The notes: a model not told the origin generated them from the letters alone. A DNA stretch of 11,688 nucleotides from Candidatus Cloacimonadota bacterium (GCA_011043895.1 DRBZ01000037.1:1-11688); one strand, 5' to 3'; positions 1 to 8,090 are shown, numbered from the stretch's first letter. Made by a program: numbers and translations.

Positions 1-111
1 AGGGGCATGGCACTTTTTCATTATTACACAAAAACAACCTAATACTAACAAAAGATGAGGGATGGTGCATATCGTTGCAAAGTACTAGCATAACAATGAT
101 TCACAAAGTAT

Positions 112-151
112 GGGAGACCCTTCTCCGCCAGACGACGGATCAGGGTGACAA
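112..151 (-). repeat. REP-like inverted-repeat element, half copy
   Basis: TCAGGGTGACAA at 140-151 is the exact reverse complement of the 12 bases at 10074-10085. GGAGACCCTTC at 113-123 matches GGAGATCCTTC at 10128-10138 in 10 of 11 positions. The inside of this copy forms a small hairpin, TCCGCC (124-129) with GACGGA (134-139), with one mismatch and a 4-base loop. It therefore looks like a shorter variant of the element at 10073-10167. Both lie just beyond gene 3' ends, as REP/BIME-type elements usually do. No transposase is nearby. Confidence 0.6.
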
Positions 152-255
152 AAGTATTTTATGATAAATTTTCAGATTTACTGGAAAGTAATTTTCCAAC
201 CAAAATATATCGTAAACCCTTTATCTATAGTAATCCACAGAAGTCACCTCCAAAT

Positions 256-278
256 TTTTGGGGGTATCCCTGTAATTT
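256..278. repeat. Copy 1 of a short dispersed motif with a G5 run
   Basis: This 23-base segment begins with TTTTGGGGGTAT. It matches the segment at 1865-1887 in 20 of 23 positions: the first 12 bases are identical, then 8 of 11. The copies are direct repeats on either side of the kinase gene, one downstream of its stop and one in its upstream spacer. The function is unknown. It could be a fragment of a dispersed repeat or a binding site. Confidence 0.35.
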
Positions 279-308
279 CCACAAGAAATCAGCATCTTTG
301 CTATACAG

Positions 309-1649
309 CTAATATTTTAATTTACTTCCACCAATAAATTCACGTAAGACCGAGTGTACAGGTACTGATGAGTCATCTGCAACAGGAATGACTTCGGAGA
401 GAAATTTTAATGCCCTGTGTGCCCGTTTGTACGCGTCTTCTTTCAAAGGATCATTTTTGAATTTATTATCCCATTGCTGGAAATCTTTCAGTAATCTGGC
501 TGCATATAATGCTATCTCATAGGGCATTGCGCTATTGATAATGCAATCGCTTGTGTTGATATAGGGGAGAATGTTACGCTTTTCACTGCTGCGAACATAG
601 TGCCAGTGCTCAAGCGTCTGATGCGGTTTATAAGCACGAAATAAAGAATCCCTCAACATACGTCGAATGAGACGTAGATCAGTCCAGCGGATGAAATCTC
701 CATTTTTGGTTTTCATCTGCATGAGTGGCTCGAGATAGAGTTTGAATTTTCTTTCATCTTCGATTCCCGACGTCATTTGTGGATATAAACCATGCAGACT
801 GTCGATAAGCAGGATTTGATGATTCTCGAGTTGCAATTTTGTTCGGTTCAGATGTCTCGTTCCAGTTTTGAAATCGTAGAAGGGGATCGTGACTTCCTTG
901 CCATCGCAGAGTTGTGATATATGCTCGTTTATCAGTGGAAGGTCTAAAGCTTGTGGTGTTTCAAAATCGTAGTCGCCAAACTCATCTTTGGGATGCATCG
1001 CAAGATCGAAAAAGTAGTTGTCCACATTCAGGGTCACAAAGCTGAGTCCCCTTTTTTCCAATCGCTGCTCGAGTTTTATGGTCGTTGTCGTTTTTCCCGA
1101 TGATGAAGGACCTGTTATCAATACCAATTTGATCGTATCTGGGCGTTCAAGAAGAAGTTCTGCAGCTCTGTCGATGTCATTCTCATACGCACTTTCGGAT
1201 TCATGTACAATGTGGGGAAATTCTCCTTTTTTGATGCGAGAGTTCATCTTGGCAATGGTATCAAGATCGTGTGAAACTGCCCAATCAAGCACCTCCCAGA
1301 GTTTGGACCATGGAATGGTCATTGAGGGATGTGACAGCTTTACATTTCGTTCTTCACGTTTTCTGTTTTGTTCATTTCTATAAAGGATATATGCTTTCGC
1401 GACTTTATCATGTCCATTTTTTATGAGTACCTGTTCCACAATATCCTGTATCTCTTCAACATGCGGAGGATTTTCCTTGGAAAATTTCTTTTCGACAATA
1501 TCCACGACCTGTTTGGTCAATCGTTCTGCCTGCTTTTTATCTCTACCACCAACTGCAATTGCAGCACGATATATAGCATTGGTGATGCGCAAAGGTCTGA
1601 AGATAACCCGTGCACCACTACGTTTGATGACATGTGTGATTTTAGACAT
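309..1649 (-). CDS. ATP-cone / uridine-kinase-like nucleoside kinase
   Basis: This 446-residue protein probably phosphorylates uridine/cytidine or a related small molecule in the cytoplasm. Residues about 4-100 resemble an ATP-cone, the nucleotide-sensing domain of ribonucleotide reductases and NrdR (VIKRSGARVIF near the start, a basic helix ending in YILYRNEQNRK). Residues about 173-440 are a P-loop kinase of the uridine kinase/phosphoribulokinase superfamily. Walker A is GPSSSGKTT at 180-188, followed by VDNYF (209-213), PFYDFKTGTR (256-265), a Walker-B-like LLIDSLHGL (280-288, Asp283) and RRMLRDSLFR (329-338). Ordinary uridine kinases have about 210 residues, so the N-terminal half is an addition. 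Residues 101-172 are an unassigned linker. The start is supported by AAGGAG at 1655-1660, five bases upstream. The archaeal 2-phosphoglycerate kinase also combines an ATP-cone with a P-loop kinase, so the exact substrate is open. Confidence 0.85.
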   Translation of the reverse strand: MSKITHVIKRSGARVIFRPLRITNAIYRAAIAVGGRDKKQAERLTKQVVDIVEKKFSKENPPHVEEIQDIVEQVLIKNGHDKVAKAYILYRNEQNRKREERNVKLSHPSMTIPWSKLWEVLDWAVSHDLDTIAKMNSRIKKGEFPHIVHESESAYENDIDRAAELLLERPDTIKLVLITGPSSSGKTTTTIKLEQRLEKRGLSFVTLNVDNYFFDLAMHPKDEFGDYDFETPQALDLPLINEHISQLCDGKEVTIPFYDFKTGTRHLNRTKLQLENHQILLIDSLHGLYPQMTSGIEDERKFKLYLEPLMQMKTKNGDFIRWTDLRLIRRMLRDSLFRAYKPHQTLEHWHYVRSSEKRNILPYINTSDCIINSAMPYEIALYAARLLKDFQQWDNKFKNDPLKEDAYKRAHRALKFLSEVIPVADDSSVPVHSVLREFIGGSKLKY

Positions 1650-1667
1650 GCTAACTCCTTAGCAACT

Positions 1668-1695
1668 TTTTTATGAAGGCATGTAGATTTGTCAA
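1668..1695 (-). promoter_or_regulatory. Possible sigma-70 promoter for the kinase gene
   Basis: Read on the minus strand, a perfect TTGACA lies at 1690-1695. A 16-base spacer and TAAAAA at 1668-1673 follow (4 of 6 to TATAAT). The predicted transcript start, near 1661, would leave a leader of only about 12 bases, barely including the AAGGAG at 1655-1660. That tightness lowers confidence. Confidence 0.3.
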
Positions 1696-1864
1696 CTTGG
1701 TTGTAAGATATATTGTCACACTTCGATCCGTTTTCGTTTTACTTCGACGCGGTAAAGAACCTCAATATGACAGCATTTTGCGTTATTATCATTCTATCCT
1801 ATTTTTTGTTTCTCGTATGGTTGTATTTTGTATCATTATTAAAAAGCGTCATGCTTCTAATTAA

Positions 1865-1887
1865 TTTTGGGGGTATGCATGCAATTT
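1865..1887. repeat. Copy 2 of the short G5-run motif
   Basis: This is a direct-repeat partner of 256-278, sharing TTTTGGGGGTAT and then 8 of the next 11 bases. Here it overlaps an ATGCATGCA segment and lies about 11 bases upstream of a TTGACA at 1898-1903. That hexamer has no good -10 at normal spacing. Confidence 0.35.
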
Positions 1888-1982
1888 TTATTAATTCTTG
1901 ACAACATATTCTGACTCTGGTTTTTAGGAACCAAACAAATTGCGAAGAAAAAAACATCCCATCAGGAACATGGTTAAGTAAT

Positions 1983-2010
1983 TTGTCATTTTTAATGAAT
2001 CTCATATAAT
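1983..2010 (+). promoter_or_regulatory. Sigma-70 promoter for the HEAT protein and mtaD
   Basis: A -35 TTGTCA (1983-1988, 5 of 6 to consensus), a 16-base spacer and a perfect TATAAT -10 (2005-2010) lie just upstream of the gene at 2049. The transcript would start near 2017, giving a leader of about 32 bases that contains the AAAGGA ribosome binding site (2038-2043). Confidence 0.6.
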
Positions 2011-2048
2011 ATTTAACGAAATCTATTCAATTCCTGGAAAGGATTATC

Positions 2049-2870
2049 ATGGTTAACAAAATTGGACGTTTAACTGACGCAGAAGAAAAAGAACTTCAAT
2101 TGGAAACGAAAGAAGCAGTCGAACTTCTTGTGAAAAATGAAAAAAAGGGGAGGAAGAAAGTCGAAGAACTCGCTGCATGTAAGAATTATTTTGGGCGAGA
2201 AATTATTGGTAAGACTGCTGCAAATTCAGATAAAAAAGAAGCACTTGCTGAAATTATGAAAAATATGCTCGATTCCCGCAATTATGCAAAACGGGCAACT
2301 GCACTGTTCTTTTTCCTGTACTATTATAAAGACAAACCTGAGGAAATGATCGAGATCGTCAGCAATTATTATGACTCAATTAAATGGGAAGCTGAAAATA
2401 TCATGGACCAGTTCTGGAAAGATTATCCGCAAATCATGAAAGCAAATATGCTTAAATGGATTGAAAGTAAGGATGAACGAAAACGCTCGCTCTCATTCCA
2501 TGGACTGGAGAATTTTTCTACAAAAGATCCACATTTTGTTATGGAATTTATAACAAAGATCATTGATGATGAAAGTCTGGAAGTACAGAAAAAGATCACT
2601 CATACATTGATACAGATTGCACGGGTACGACCAGCTGAGGTTTATCCATACATAAAGGAATTACTCAAAGAAGCTGATGACCGACGTGTTAAAACGATCT
2701 GGGTTTCTATGAAGAAACTTGCAAATAGTCTGAAGAGTTCGAACCAGAAAGATAAGAATGGAGACTTCGCATTGCTTACCAAGAACACTATCAAGGATTG
2801 GCGAACTGATAAAAATAAGCGTGTTCATGTTATGGGAGACAAGCTTAATCACATCATAAAAAATTTATAA
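2049..2870 (+). CDS. HEAT-repeat protein, AlkD-like (DNA alkylation repair fold)
   Basis: This is a soluble, very charged, all-helical protein of 273 residues, rich in Lys and Glu, with no signal peptide or membrane segment. Residues about 60-230 read as successive helix pairs typical of HEAT-like repeats. Examples are RNYAKRATALFFFLYYY (77-93), DERKRSLSFHGLENFSTKDP (142-161) and LEVQKKITHTLIQIARVRPA (177-196). This pattern resembles the AlkD/AlkC alkylpurine glycosylase-like superfamily. Trp113 and Asp120 (SIKWEAENIMD) lie where AlkD has its Trp/Asp active-site region, but I cannot align them with certainty. AAAGGA at 2038-2043 supports the start. The stop is 13 bases before mtaD, so the two are probably co-transcribed. 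The family assignment is moderately sure; glycosylase activity is not shown and a scaffold role is possible. Confidence 0.6.
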   Translation: MVNKIGRLTDAEEKELQLETKEAVELLVKNEKKGRKKVEELAACKNYFGREIIGKTAANSDKKEALAEIMKNMLDSRNYAKRATALFFFLYYYKDKPEEMIEIVSNYYDSIKWEAENIMDQFWKDYPQIMKANMLKWIESKDERKRSLSFHGLENFSTKDPHFVMEFITKIIDDESLEVQKKITHTLIQIARVRPAEVYPYIKELLKEADDRRVKTIWVSMKKLANSLKSSNQKDKNGDFALLTKNTIKDWRTDKNKRVHVMGDKLNHIIKNL

Positions 2871-2883
2871 ATTTGGAGAGAAG

Positions 2884-4206
2884 ATGCAGCGGGTAGATAT
2901 ACTTATCACAAATGGTTACGTAGTAACATTAAATAAAAAGATGGAAGTTCTGCAAAATGCAGCAATTGCAATTCATAATGGTTTGATCATGGCAATTGGT
3001 TCAACTACAGATGTTACACAAAAATTCCAATCCGAAAAGGTAATTAATGCTACATCCAAAATCGTGATGCCTGGTTTGATCAATGGGCATACACACATCC
3101 CTATGACCTACTTCCGCGGATATGCTGATGATCTGGTGTTGCAGGATTGGCTTGAGAAATACATCTGGCCTGCCGAAGAGAAGTTCGTTAAAGCAGATTT
3201 TGTGTATGATGCTGCTCTTCATGGCTGTGCTGAACTTATTAAGAATGGTGTGACTATGTTCAATGATATGTATTTCTATTCACAGGAAACTGCTCGTGCT
3301 GTAAAAAAAGCAGGATTGCGAGCAATACTTGGCGAAGGAATTCTCGACTTTCCTATGGCATTCCATAAAACTCCAGACAGTATGATCAGTTATGCAGTAG
3401 AAGGACATGAAAAGTATAAAGATAACGAACTTATCGATTTTGCGATTATGCCACATGCGATCTATACATGTTCAAAAGAGAATCTCATTCATGCTGCGGA
3501 AGTCGCACGGGAACACGGAATGCTTATTCATACACATGTATCTGAAACAAAAAAGGAAGTAGATGACTGCATTCGTGAACATTCCATGCGCCCTATCCAT
3601 TATCTTGAATCAATTGGATTCCTGGGTGATGATGTTTCCATAGCACATGGTGTATGGATCGATGATAAAGAGCAAAGGATCCTTGCTGAAAGAGGGACCA
3701 GTGTGAATATCTGCACAGAATGCAATCTTAAACTTTCTTCAGGATTTACACCAATCAATGGTTATAGAAAAAACGGTGTGATTGTGAACTTTGGGACTGA
3801 TGGCGTCGCAAGTAATAATAATTTGAGTATTCTTGACGAGATGGACATAACATCCAAAGTGCATAAAGCGATCAATAATGATCCCACTTTCCTACCTGCT
3901 GAGGATGTAGTAAAAATGGCGACTATAGATGCGGCTGAGGGTTTTCATAAATTTAATGAGGTAGGTTCATTGGAAAAGGGAAAGAAGGCAGATATAATAA
4001 TGCTTGATATGGACCGTTTGGAAAATATGCCCATGTATAATGTTTACTCACACCTTGTCTATACCATGCACAGCGATGCGGTTAAAGATATGATCGTCAA
4101 TGGAAAGCTTCTCATGGAAAACAGAAAACTCCTCACTATTGATGAACAAGAACTTAGAGACAAAGCTGAATATTATTCCAAAGAATTAAAAAAAAACATT
4201 TCCTGA
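2884..4206 (+). CDS. mtaD: 5-methylthioadenosine/S-adenosylhomocysteine deaminase (amidohydrolase)
   Basis: This 440-residue metal-dependent amidohydrolase is close to full family length. It is expected to deaminate MTA and/or SAH to the inosine analogues in the cytoplasm, as part of methyl-cycle and purine salvage. The metal ligands seen are the HTH pair (His69, His71) in GLINGHTH, His218 with catalytic Glu221 in HTHVSETKKE, His255 in SIAHGV, and Asp306 in FGTDGVASNN. The His-to-Glu spacing of three and the order match the well-studied TM0936-type deaminases. FRGYADDLVLQDWL (78-91) is the characteristic substrate-lid segment. The usual HxP/CPxSN-LKL motif reads NICTECNLKLSSG (275-287), a deviation. 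Related deaminases (guanine deaminase, chlorohydrolase, adenosine deaminase types) share the fold, so the exact substrate is an inference. GGAGAG at 2875-2880 precedes the ATG. Confidence 0.88.
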   Translation: MQRVDILITNGYVVTLNKKMEVLQNAAIAIHNGLIMAIGSTTDVTQKFQSEKVINATSKIVMPGLINGHTHIPMTYFRGYADDLVLQDWLEKYIWPAEEKFVKADFVYDAALHGCAELIKNGVTMFNDMYFYSQETARAVKKAGLRAILGEGILDFPMAFHKTPDSMISYAVEGHEKYKDNELIDFAIMPHAIYTCSKENLIHAAEVAREHGMLIHTHVSETKKEVDDCIREHSMRPIHYLESIGFLGDDVSIAHGVWIDDKEQRILAERGTSVNICTECNLKLSSGFTPINGYRKNGVIVNFGTDGVASNNNLSILDEMDITSKVHKAINNDPTFLPAEDVVKMATIDAAEGFHKFNEVGSLEKGKKADIIMLDMDRLENMPMYNVYSHLVYTMHSDAVKDMIVNGKLLMENRKLLTIDEQELRDKAEYYSKELKKNIS

Positions 4207-4297
4207 AGCATATTTCCTTTTATTCAAAAGCAGCAAAAATATATCTGAAATCAAAACTTTTTCACTCTTAAATACTCTCACATTAAATTCGATAACT

Positions 4298-4326
4298 TTG
4301 ACAAAGAAATGACCTATTCTTACATT
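4298..4326 (+). promoter_or_regulatory. Sigma-70 promoter for the C25 protease
   Basis: A perfect TTGACA (4298-4303), a 17-base spacer and TACATT (4321-4326, 4 of 6 to TATAAT) lie upstream. The start would be near 4333, giving a leader of about 32 bases ending in TTTGGAG before the ATG at 4365. The flanking sequence is AT-rich. The presence of this promoter separates the protease gene from mtaD, whose stop is 158 bases upstream. Confidence 0.6.
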
Positions 4327-4364
4327 TTATTAGTTAATTAGAAATAATATTTTTTGGAGTTTAC

Positions 4365-7300
4365 ATGAAAAAGTATGTGCTTCTCATTATTGGAATATTG
4401 TTGATTTTCTCTTCACTTCAAGCTTCAGAATTAGAAATCACCTTTTCCTTTGATAAGCCGATAGTTAGGGATAATGAGGTAATTACAGATTTTATAACTA
4501 TCCAGCAAATTCCAGGTGAGCCTGAGATCCCTTTTTATAGTGCAAAAATTTTACTACCTTATGGTCAGGAAGTAGTTTCTGTACAAGTAACGCATTCAGA
4601 CTGGGAAGTTATTGCAGTGGAAACCTATATTGATTTTGCCCCTACTCCTCAACCCACCAGCATTGGTGAAATGTATCCGACAACTCAAAACGAAACGATC
4701 TACATGTCATACAATCCATATCCACAGCAGGAAGTAAGACATCTCAGCACAGAGACGTACAAAGGATTTTCTATTGCTTTGATCAATGTGTATCCAATTC
4801 GTTATATACCAGCTTCTGGTTCAGTGGAATATGCTTCGAATTGGACGTTACAGATAAACACTAATTATGATCAGGAATTGGCTGATTATCAATCAGATAT
4901 GCTTGTCTTGAACCATAAAGCAATGCAGACACTTGAGCAATATGTTGATAATCCCCAAGAGGTACTATCCTATGCAGGCAAGCAGGTCACAAACTTTAAT
5001 CGTGATGATCTTGTTGATCCCAGTGAGCCACACGACTATATCATCATAACCTCACAGAATTTCCTTCCAGAATTCAATGATTTTAAAGACTGGAAGATAA
5101 ACCGCGGATCAAACGCCGAGGTCTATACTGTCGAAGATATCTATACAAATTATGCAGGAACTAATCAAGCGGAGAAGATCAGAAATTTTTTGATACTCGC
5201 ATATACGACATGGGCAGCAACCGACACACCATTGGAATATGTGCTTCTTGGAGGAGATGATGAAATAGTACCCGGAGTTAACTTCTATGTACAAGCAGGT
5301 GGCACTATAGGATACATTCCTTCAGATCTTTATTATGGAGGTCTTGATGGAAGCTGGAATGCTGATGGCGACAATCACTGGGGTGAGATGGAAGATAGCC
5401 CTGATTTCTATCCTGAAGTTGCAGTTGGTAGAATTCCTGGTGACACATCACAAGATTTTATTAATGCTTTGAACAAGATAAAGGATTATACCGATATTCC
5501 CAAACCAGCATTGGAAAAAGCATGTATGGTCGGGGAAAATCTCAATTGGAATCCTTTAACATGGGGTGGTGACTACAAAGATGATGTCGCCACAAGAATT
5601 CCCACAGATAATTACCATTTTTATACGCTTTACCAACGTGATGGCACGTATTCAGGAAATGCTGTGAAGGATGCGATAAATTCTGGAATGGGAATAATGA
5701 ACCACATGGGACATGCCAATTTCGGTATTCTGATGGGTATGAGCCCAACCACGCCGGATACATTTATTAATGATGAATACGGATTTATCTATACCCAGGG
5801 TTGTTATCCTGCTGCCTTTGATAATCCAACCAGTGGTTCGGCAGAATGTGTGGGTGAGCGACTTGTAATCGCAGAACACGGACCGATGGCGTTTATTGGC
5901 AACACACGTTATGGATGGTATTCTCCGGGATCCATTGAAGGTACCTCTCAACAGTATGACAGAACGTTCTTTGATGCGCTTTTTGATGAAGATATTCGTG
6001 CACTTGGGAAAGCTAACGATTGGTCTAAAATCGCACTTGTCGGAAGCGTTGATAATCCATGGATGCGGTGGTGTTATTACGAACTTGTTGTGTTTGGCGA
6101 TCCCAGCTGTGAACTGATAGTCACGGATGGAGAATTCCCTTACGTTGAAGTTTCTGATATCGAATATAATGATCTGAGTGGTGATAATGATGGTATTCTC
6201 AATCCGGGTGAAGATATCCAGATGGTTGTGGAAGTGCAGAATATGCCGGACTGGCAACTTGCAGAAAACGTAATCCTAGAACTCATATGTGAGAATGATG
6301 ACATCATTATTCAGAATAATACTGCGAATTTCGGTTCCATAGCACCCGGCGCTACTGCAACAAATTATGCAAATCCCTTTACCTTTACGGTCGCAGAAGA
6401 TTGCGGATATGAAGCAATTGATTTCAAGCTTCAGATCTCTGCGAATCAGTCGGCAACCTATCCCTTCAATAAAACCTATTATGGTACTTTCGAAGTGTCA
6501 CTGGTGCAGAACAACTGGCCGATCTATCTCGGTGCAGAAGTGAAATCCTCTCCAATCGTGATTGACTTCGATAATGATGGTGAACAAGAGGTAGTGACGG
6601 TTGACAGACTTGGAAAGATATATGCCATCACTCCGAATGCAGAGACAAAACCTGGATTCCCGATTGATATTGAAGAGGAAGTATGGGCATCCCTAGCTGC
6701 AGGTGATGTGGATAATGATGGTGAGCTCGAAATTGTAGTTGCGACCAGAAACGGTATGATCTATGCAATAAATAGTGATGGATCTGAACTTTTTTCCTAT
6801 CAGGGATGTGGACAGATCATTACGACACCGACCCTCTACGATGTAAATGGGGATGATCATCTTGAAACGATAGTATCATGTATTGATGGCATGCTGTATG
6901 TGATTGATTATACCGGCAATGATTTTGGTGATTTTCCTTACACTACAGGCGTGCCGCTTTGTTCGGATGTATCTGTCGGAGATGTGAATCAGGATGATGT
7001 TGTAGACCTGCTGGTCGGCGGAACTGACGGCAAACTGTTTGCTATTAATGCAAATGCACAAATGCTCGATGGATTCCCCATGCAAACAGAATCGCATATC
7101 TGGGCATCTCCTGTCATATTTGACGACCAGTATATTGCGTTTGGCAACAGTAGTGATAAGGTGTATATCATAAACGGAAACGGAGTGATCATTGCAGATA
7201 ATACGATCTCCTCAAGTGTTTTCTCACCCCTGATTGCATTCAGCAGGACATATAATGGTGCATTCAATGTAGCATATACTACTCTGGGTGGACAACTTGC

Positions 7301-7982
7301 CATTCTTGATGCAAACGGTAACACAATTGGAAATTGGCCAAATACTATGACAAATTCATCAAAAACCAGTCCTGTCGCAGCAGATATCGATGGTGATGGG
7401 GAAGTTGAGATCTTTGCAGCTACAGTAGATGGTAATATATTCGCTTATAACTATGATGCATCATTGCTTTTAGCATTCCCTGTGCAGAATCCTACTTCAA
7501 TAACTTCACCGATCGCTCTGTATGATGTTGACCAGGATGGTGACTATGAGATTATTGCAGGAACAACCTCCGGTGTATCTATGTGGGATTATAAAAATGC
7601 TCATGGTTCCTTCCATCCGTGGACGATGTACCGAGGGAATATCCAGCGTACAGGTAATTATGCAGATAATATGACCTACGCTGTCGAATCCCATCATCCC
7701 ACCCAGAGCTTTGTACTGTATCAGAACTATCCAAATCCCTTTGCTCATTCTACCGTGATCTCCTACAATCCCGGAAAGTATCATTTTGAAAAAGCAAAGG
7801 TTGAAATATACAATATAAAAGGACAGATCGTACAGGAACTCACTTTCGACAATGATTCACATTCCATCCAGTGGAATGGGCGAGACCGCGCAGGAAACAA
7901 ACTTGCAAATGGTATATATTTGTATAAATTATTGACAGAGAATTTCGATTCCGAAGTAAAAAGACTCCTACTTATTAAATAA
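4365..7982 (+). CDS. Secreted C25 (gingipain-type) cysteine protease with VCBS repeats and T9SS-type C-terminus
   Basis: This is a 1205-residue exported protease. Residues 1-20 are a clear signal peptide (MKKYVLLIIG..., cleavage after LQA). Residues about 22-210 resemble the C25 propeptide. Residues about 223-590 form the peptidase C25 domain (DYIIITS at 224-230, LLGGDDEIVPG at 294-304, AVGRIPG at 353-359). The probable catalytic pair is His450 in NHMGHA and Cys480 in TQGCYPA; their 30-residue spacing is close to that in gingipain RgpB. A beta-sandwich segment follows (about 591-710). Residues about 715-1085 carry at least six Asp-rich FG-GAP/VCBS loops (starting near 734, 781, 826, 873, 1007 and 1054, for example DVDNDGELEI), which probably form a calcium-binding propeller. 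The end, about 1115-1205 (YQNYPNPF at 1119-1126, IKGQIV, NGIYLYKL at 1182-1189), is a FlgD-like/Por-type sorting domain. It is probably exported and surface-anchored or released by a type IX system. The host substrate is unknown. Confidence 0.88.
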   Translation: MKKYVLLIIGILLIFSSLQASELEITFSFDKPIVRDNEVITDFITIQQIPGEPEIPFYSAKILLPYGQEVVSVQVTHSDWEVIAVETYIDFAPTPQPTSIGEMYPTTQNETIYMSYNPYPQQEVRHLSTETYKGFSIALINVYPIRYIPASGSVEYASNWTLQINTNYDQELADYQSDMLVLNHKAMQTLEQYVDNPQEVLSYAGKQVTNFNRDDLVDPSEPHDYIIITSQNFLPEFNDFKDWKINRGSNAEVYTVEDIYTNYAGTNQAEKIRNFLILAYTTWAATDTPLEYVLLGGDDEIVPGVNFYVQAGGTIGYIPSDLYYGGLDGSWNADGDNHWGEMEDSPDFYPEVAVGRIPGDTSQDFINALNKIKDYTDIPKPALEKACMVGENLNWNPLTWGGDYKDDVATRIPTDNYHFYTLYQRDGTYSGNAVKDAINSGMGIMNHMGHANFGILMGMSPTTPDTFINDEYGFIYTQGCYPAAFDNPTSGSAECVGERLVIAEHGPMAFIGNTRYGWYSPGSIEGTSQQYDRTFFDALFDEDIRALGKANDWSKIALVGSVDNPWMRWCYYELVVFGDPSCELIVTDGEFPYVEVSDIEYNDLSGDNDGILNPGEDIQMVVEVQNMPDWQLAENVILELICENDDIIIQNNTANFGSIAPGATATNYANPFTFTVAEDCGYEAIDFKLQISANQSATYPFNKTYYGTFEVSLVQNNWPIYLGAEVKSSPIVIDFDNDGEQEVVTVDRLGKIYAITPNAETKPGFPIDIEEEVWASLAAGDVDNDGELEIVVATRNGMIYAINSDGSELFSYQGCGQIITTPTLYDVNGDDHLETIVSCIDGMLYVIDYTGNDFGDFPYTTGVPLCSDVSVGDVNQDDVVDLLVGGTDGKLFAINANAQMLDGFPMQTESHIWASPVIFDDQYIAFGNSSDKVYIINGNGVIIADNTISSSVFSPLIAFSRTYNGAFNVAYTTLGGQLAILDANGNTIGNWPNTMTNSSKTSPVAADIDGDGEVEIFAATVDGNIFAYNYDASLLLAFPVQNPTSITSPIALYDVDQDGDYEIIAGTTSGVSMWDYKNAHGSFHPWTMYRGNIQRTGNYADNMTYAVESHHPTQSFVLYQNYPNPFAHSTVISYNPGKYHFEKAKVEIYNIKGQIVQELTFDNDSHSIQWNGRDRAGNKLANGIYLYKLLTENFDSEVKRLLLIK
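7932..7960 (+). promoter_or_regulatory. Possible tRNA promoter inside the protease gene
   Basis: A perfect TTGACA at 7932-7937 is followed after 17 bases by AGTAAA at 7955-7960, only 3 of 6 to TATAAT. A transcript would start near 7967, leaving a leader of about 27 bases before the tRNA. It lies within the last 20 codons of the protease. The match may be chance, since the hexamer also encodes protein, but otherwise the tRNA would depend on read-through from the protease promoter. Confidence 0.25.
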
Positions 7983-7993
7983 TATTTCAAGGT

Positions 7994-8069
<76 letters not shown>

Positions 8070-8090
8070 TTTTTTATTATTAGGAAAGTA

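Larger units (their letters stand above)
1..308. other. Non-coding stretch downstream of the kinase gene
   Basis: No open frame here has a ribosome binding site or a recognisable protein signature. The stretch lies 3' of the minus-strand kinase gene and is AT-rich. It contains a REP-like element at 112-151 and a copy of a G-run motif at 256-278, both listed separately. It also has a 6-bp hairpin at 182-198 (TGGAAA/TTTCCA with a 5-base loop). That hairpin lacks a T-run on either strand, so I do not call it a terminator. The first 110 bases could be the rest of a larger repeat, but a single copy cannot show this. Confidence 0.6.
1650..2048. other. Divergent spacer between kinase and HEAT-protein genes
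   Basis: These 399 bases separate two divergent genes and should hold promoters for both (candidates are listed separately). The spacer also carries the second copy of the G5-run motif at 1865-1887 and the palindromic ATGCAT region around 1875-1880. Open frames of 62-68 codons exist on both strands. They lack convincing ribosome binding sites, are rich in Phe/Ile/Leu as expected of AT-rich DNA, and resemble nothing I recognise, so I did not call them. Confidence 0.55.

Noticed and set aside
182..198. Hairpin downstream of the kinase gene as a terminator
   Set aside because: It is only 6 bp, has no T-run on the minus strand, and lies over 100 bases past the stop.
1673..1901. Two overlapping plus-strand frames of 62-63 codons, hydrophobic
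   Set aside because: The hydrophobicity follows from T-rich DNA. There is no binding site and both overlap each other in different frames.
1898..1926. TTGACA at 1898-1903 as the main promoter of the HEAT protein
   Set aside because: The hexamer at 17-base spacing is TTTTTA (2 of 6), while a TTGTCA/TATAAT pair nearer the gene is much better.
1799..2005. 68-codon minus-strand open frame in the divergent spacer
   Set aside because: It has no ribosome binding site, its start lies in the -10 hexamer region of the HEAT-protein promoter, and it has no recognisable protein features.
4207..4297. Search for a terminator after mtaD
   Set aside because: Only a weak AAAAG/CTTTT pairing is present, with no GC-rich stem.
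5652..6257. 201-codon minus-strand open frame inside the protease gene
   Set aside because: It is antisense to the conserved C25 catalytic region, so it is a shadow of the real coding frame with no domain of its own.
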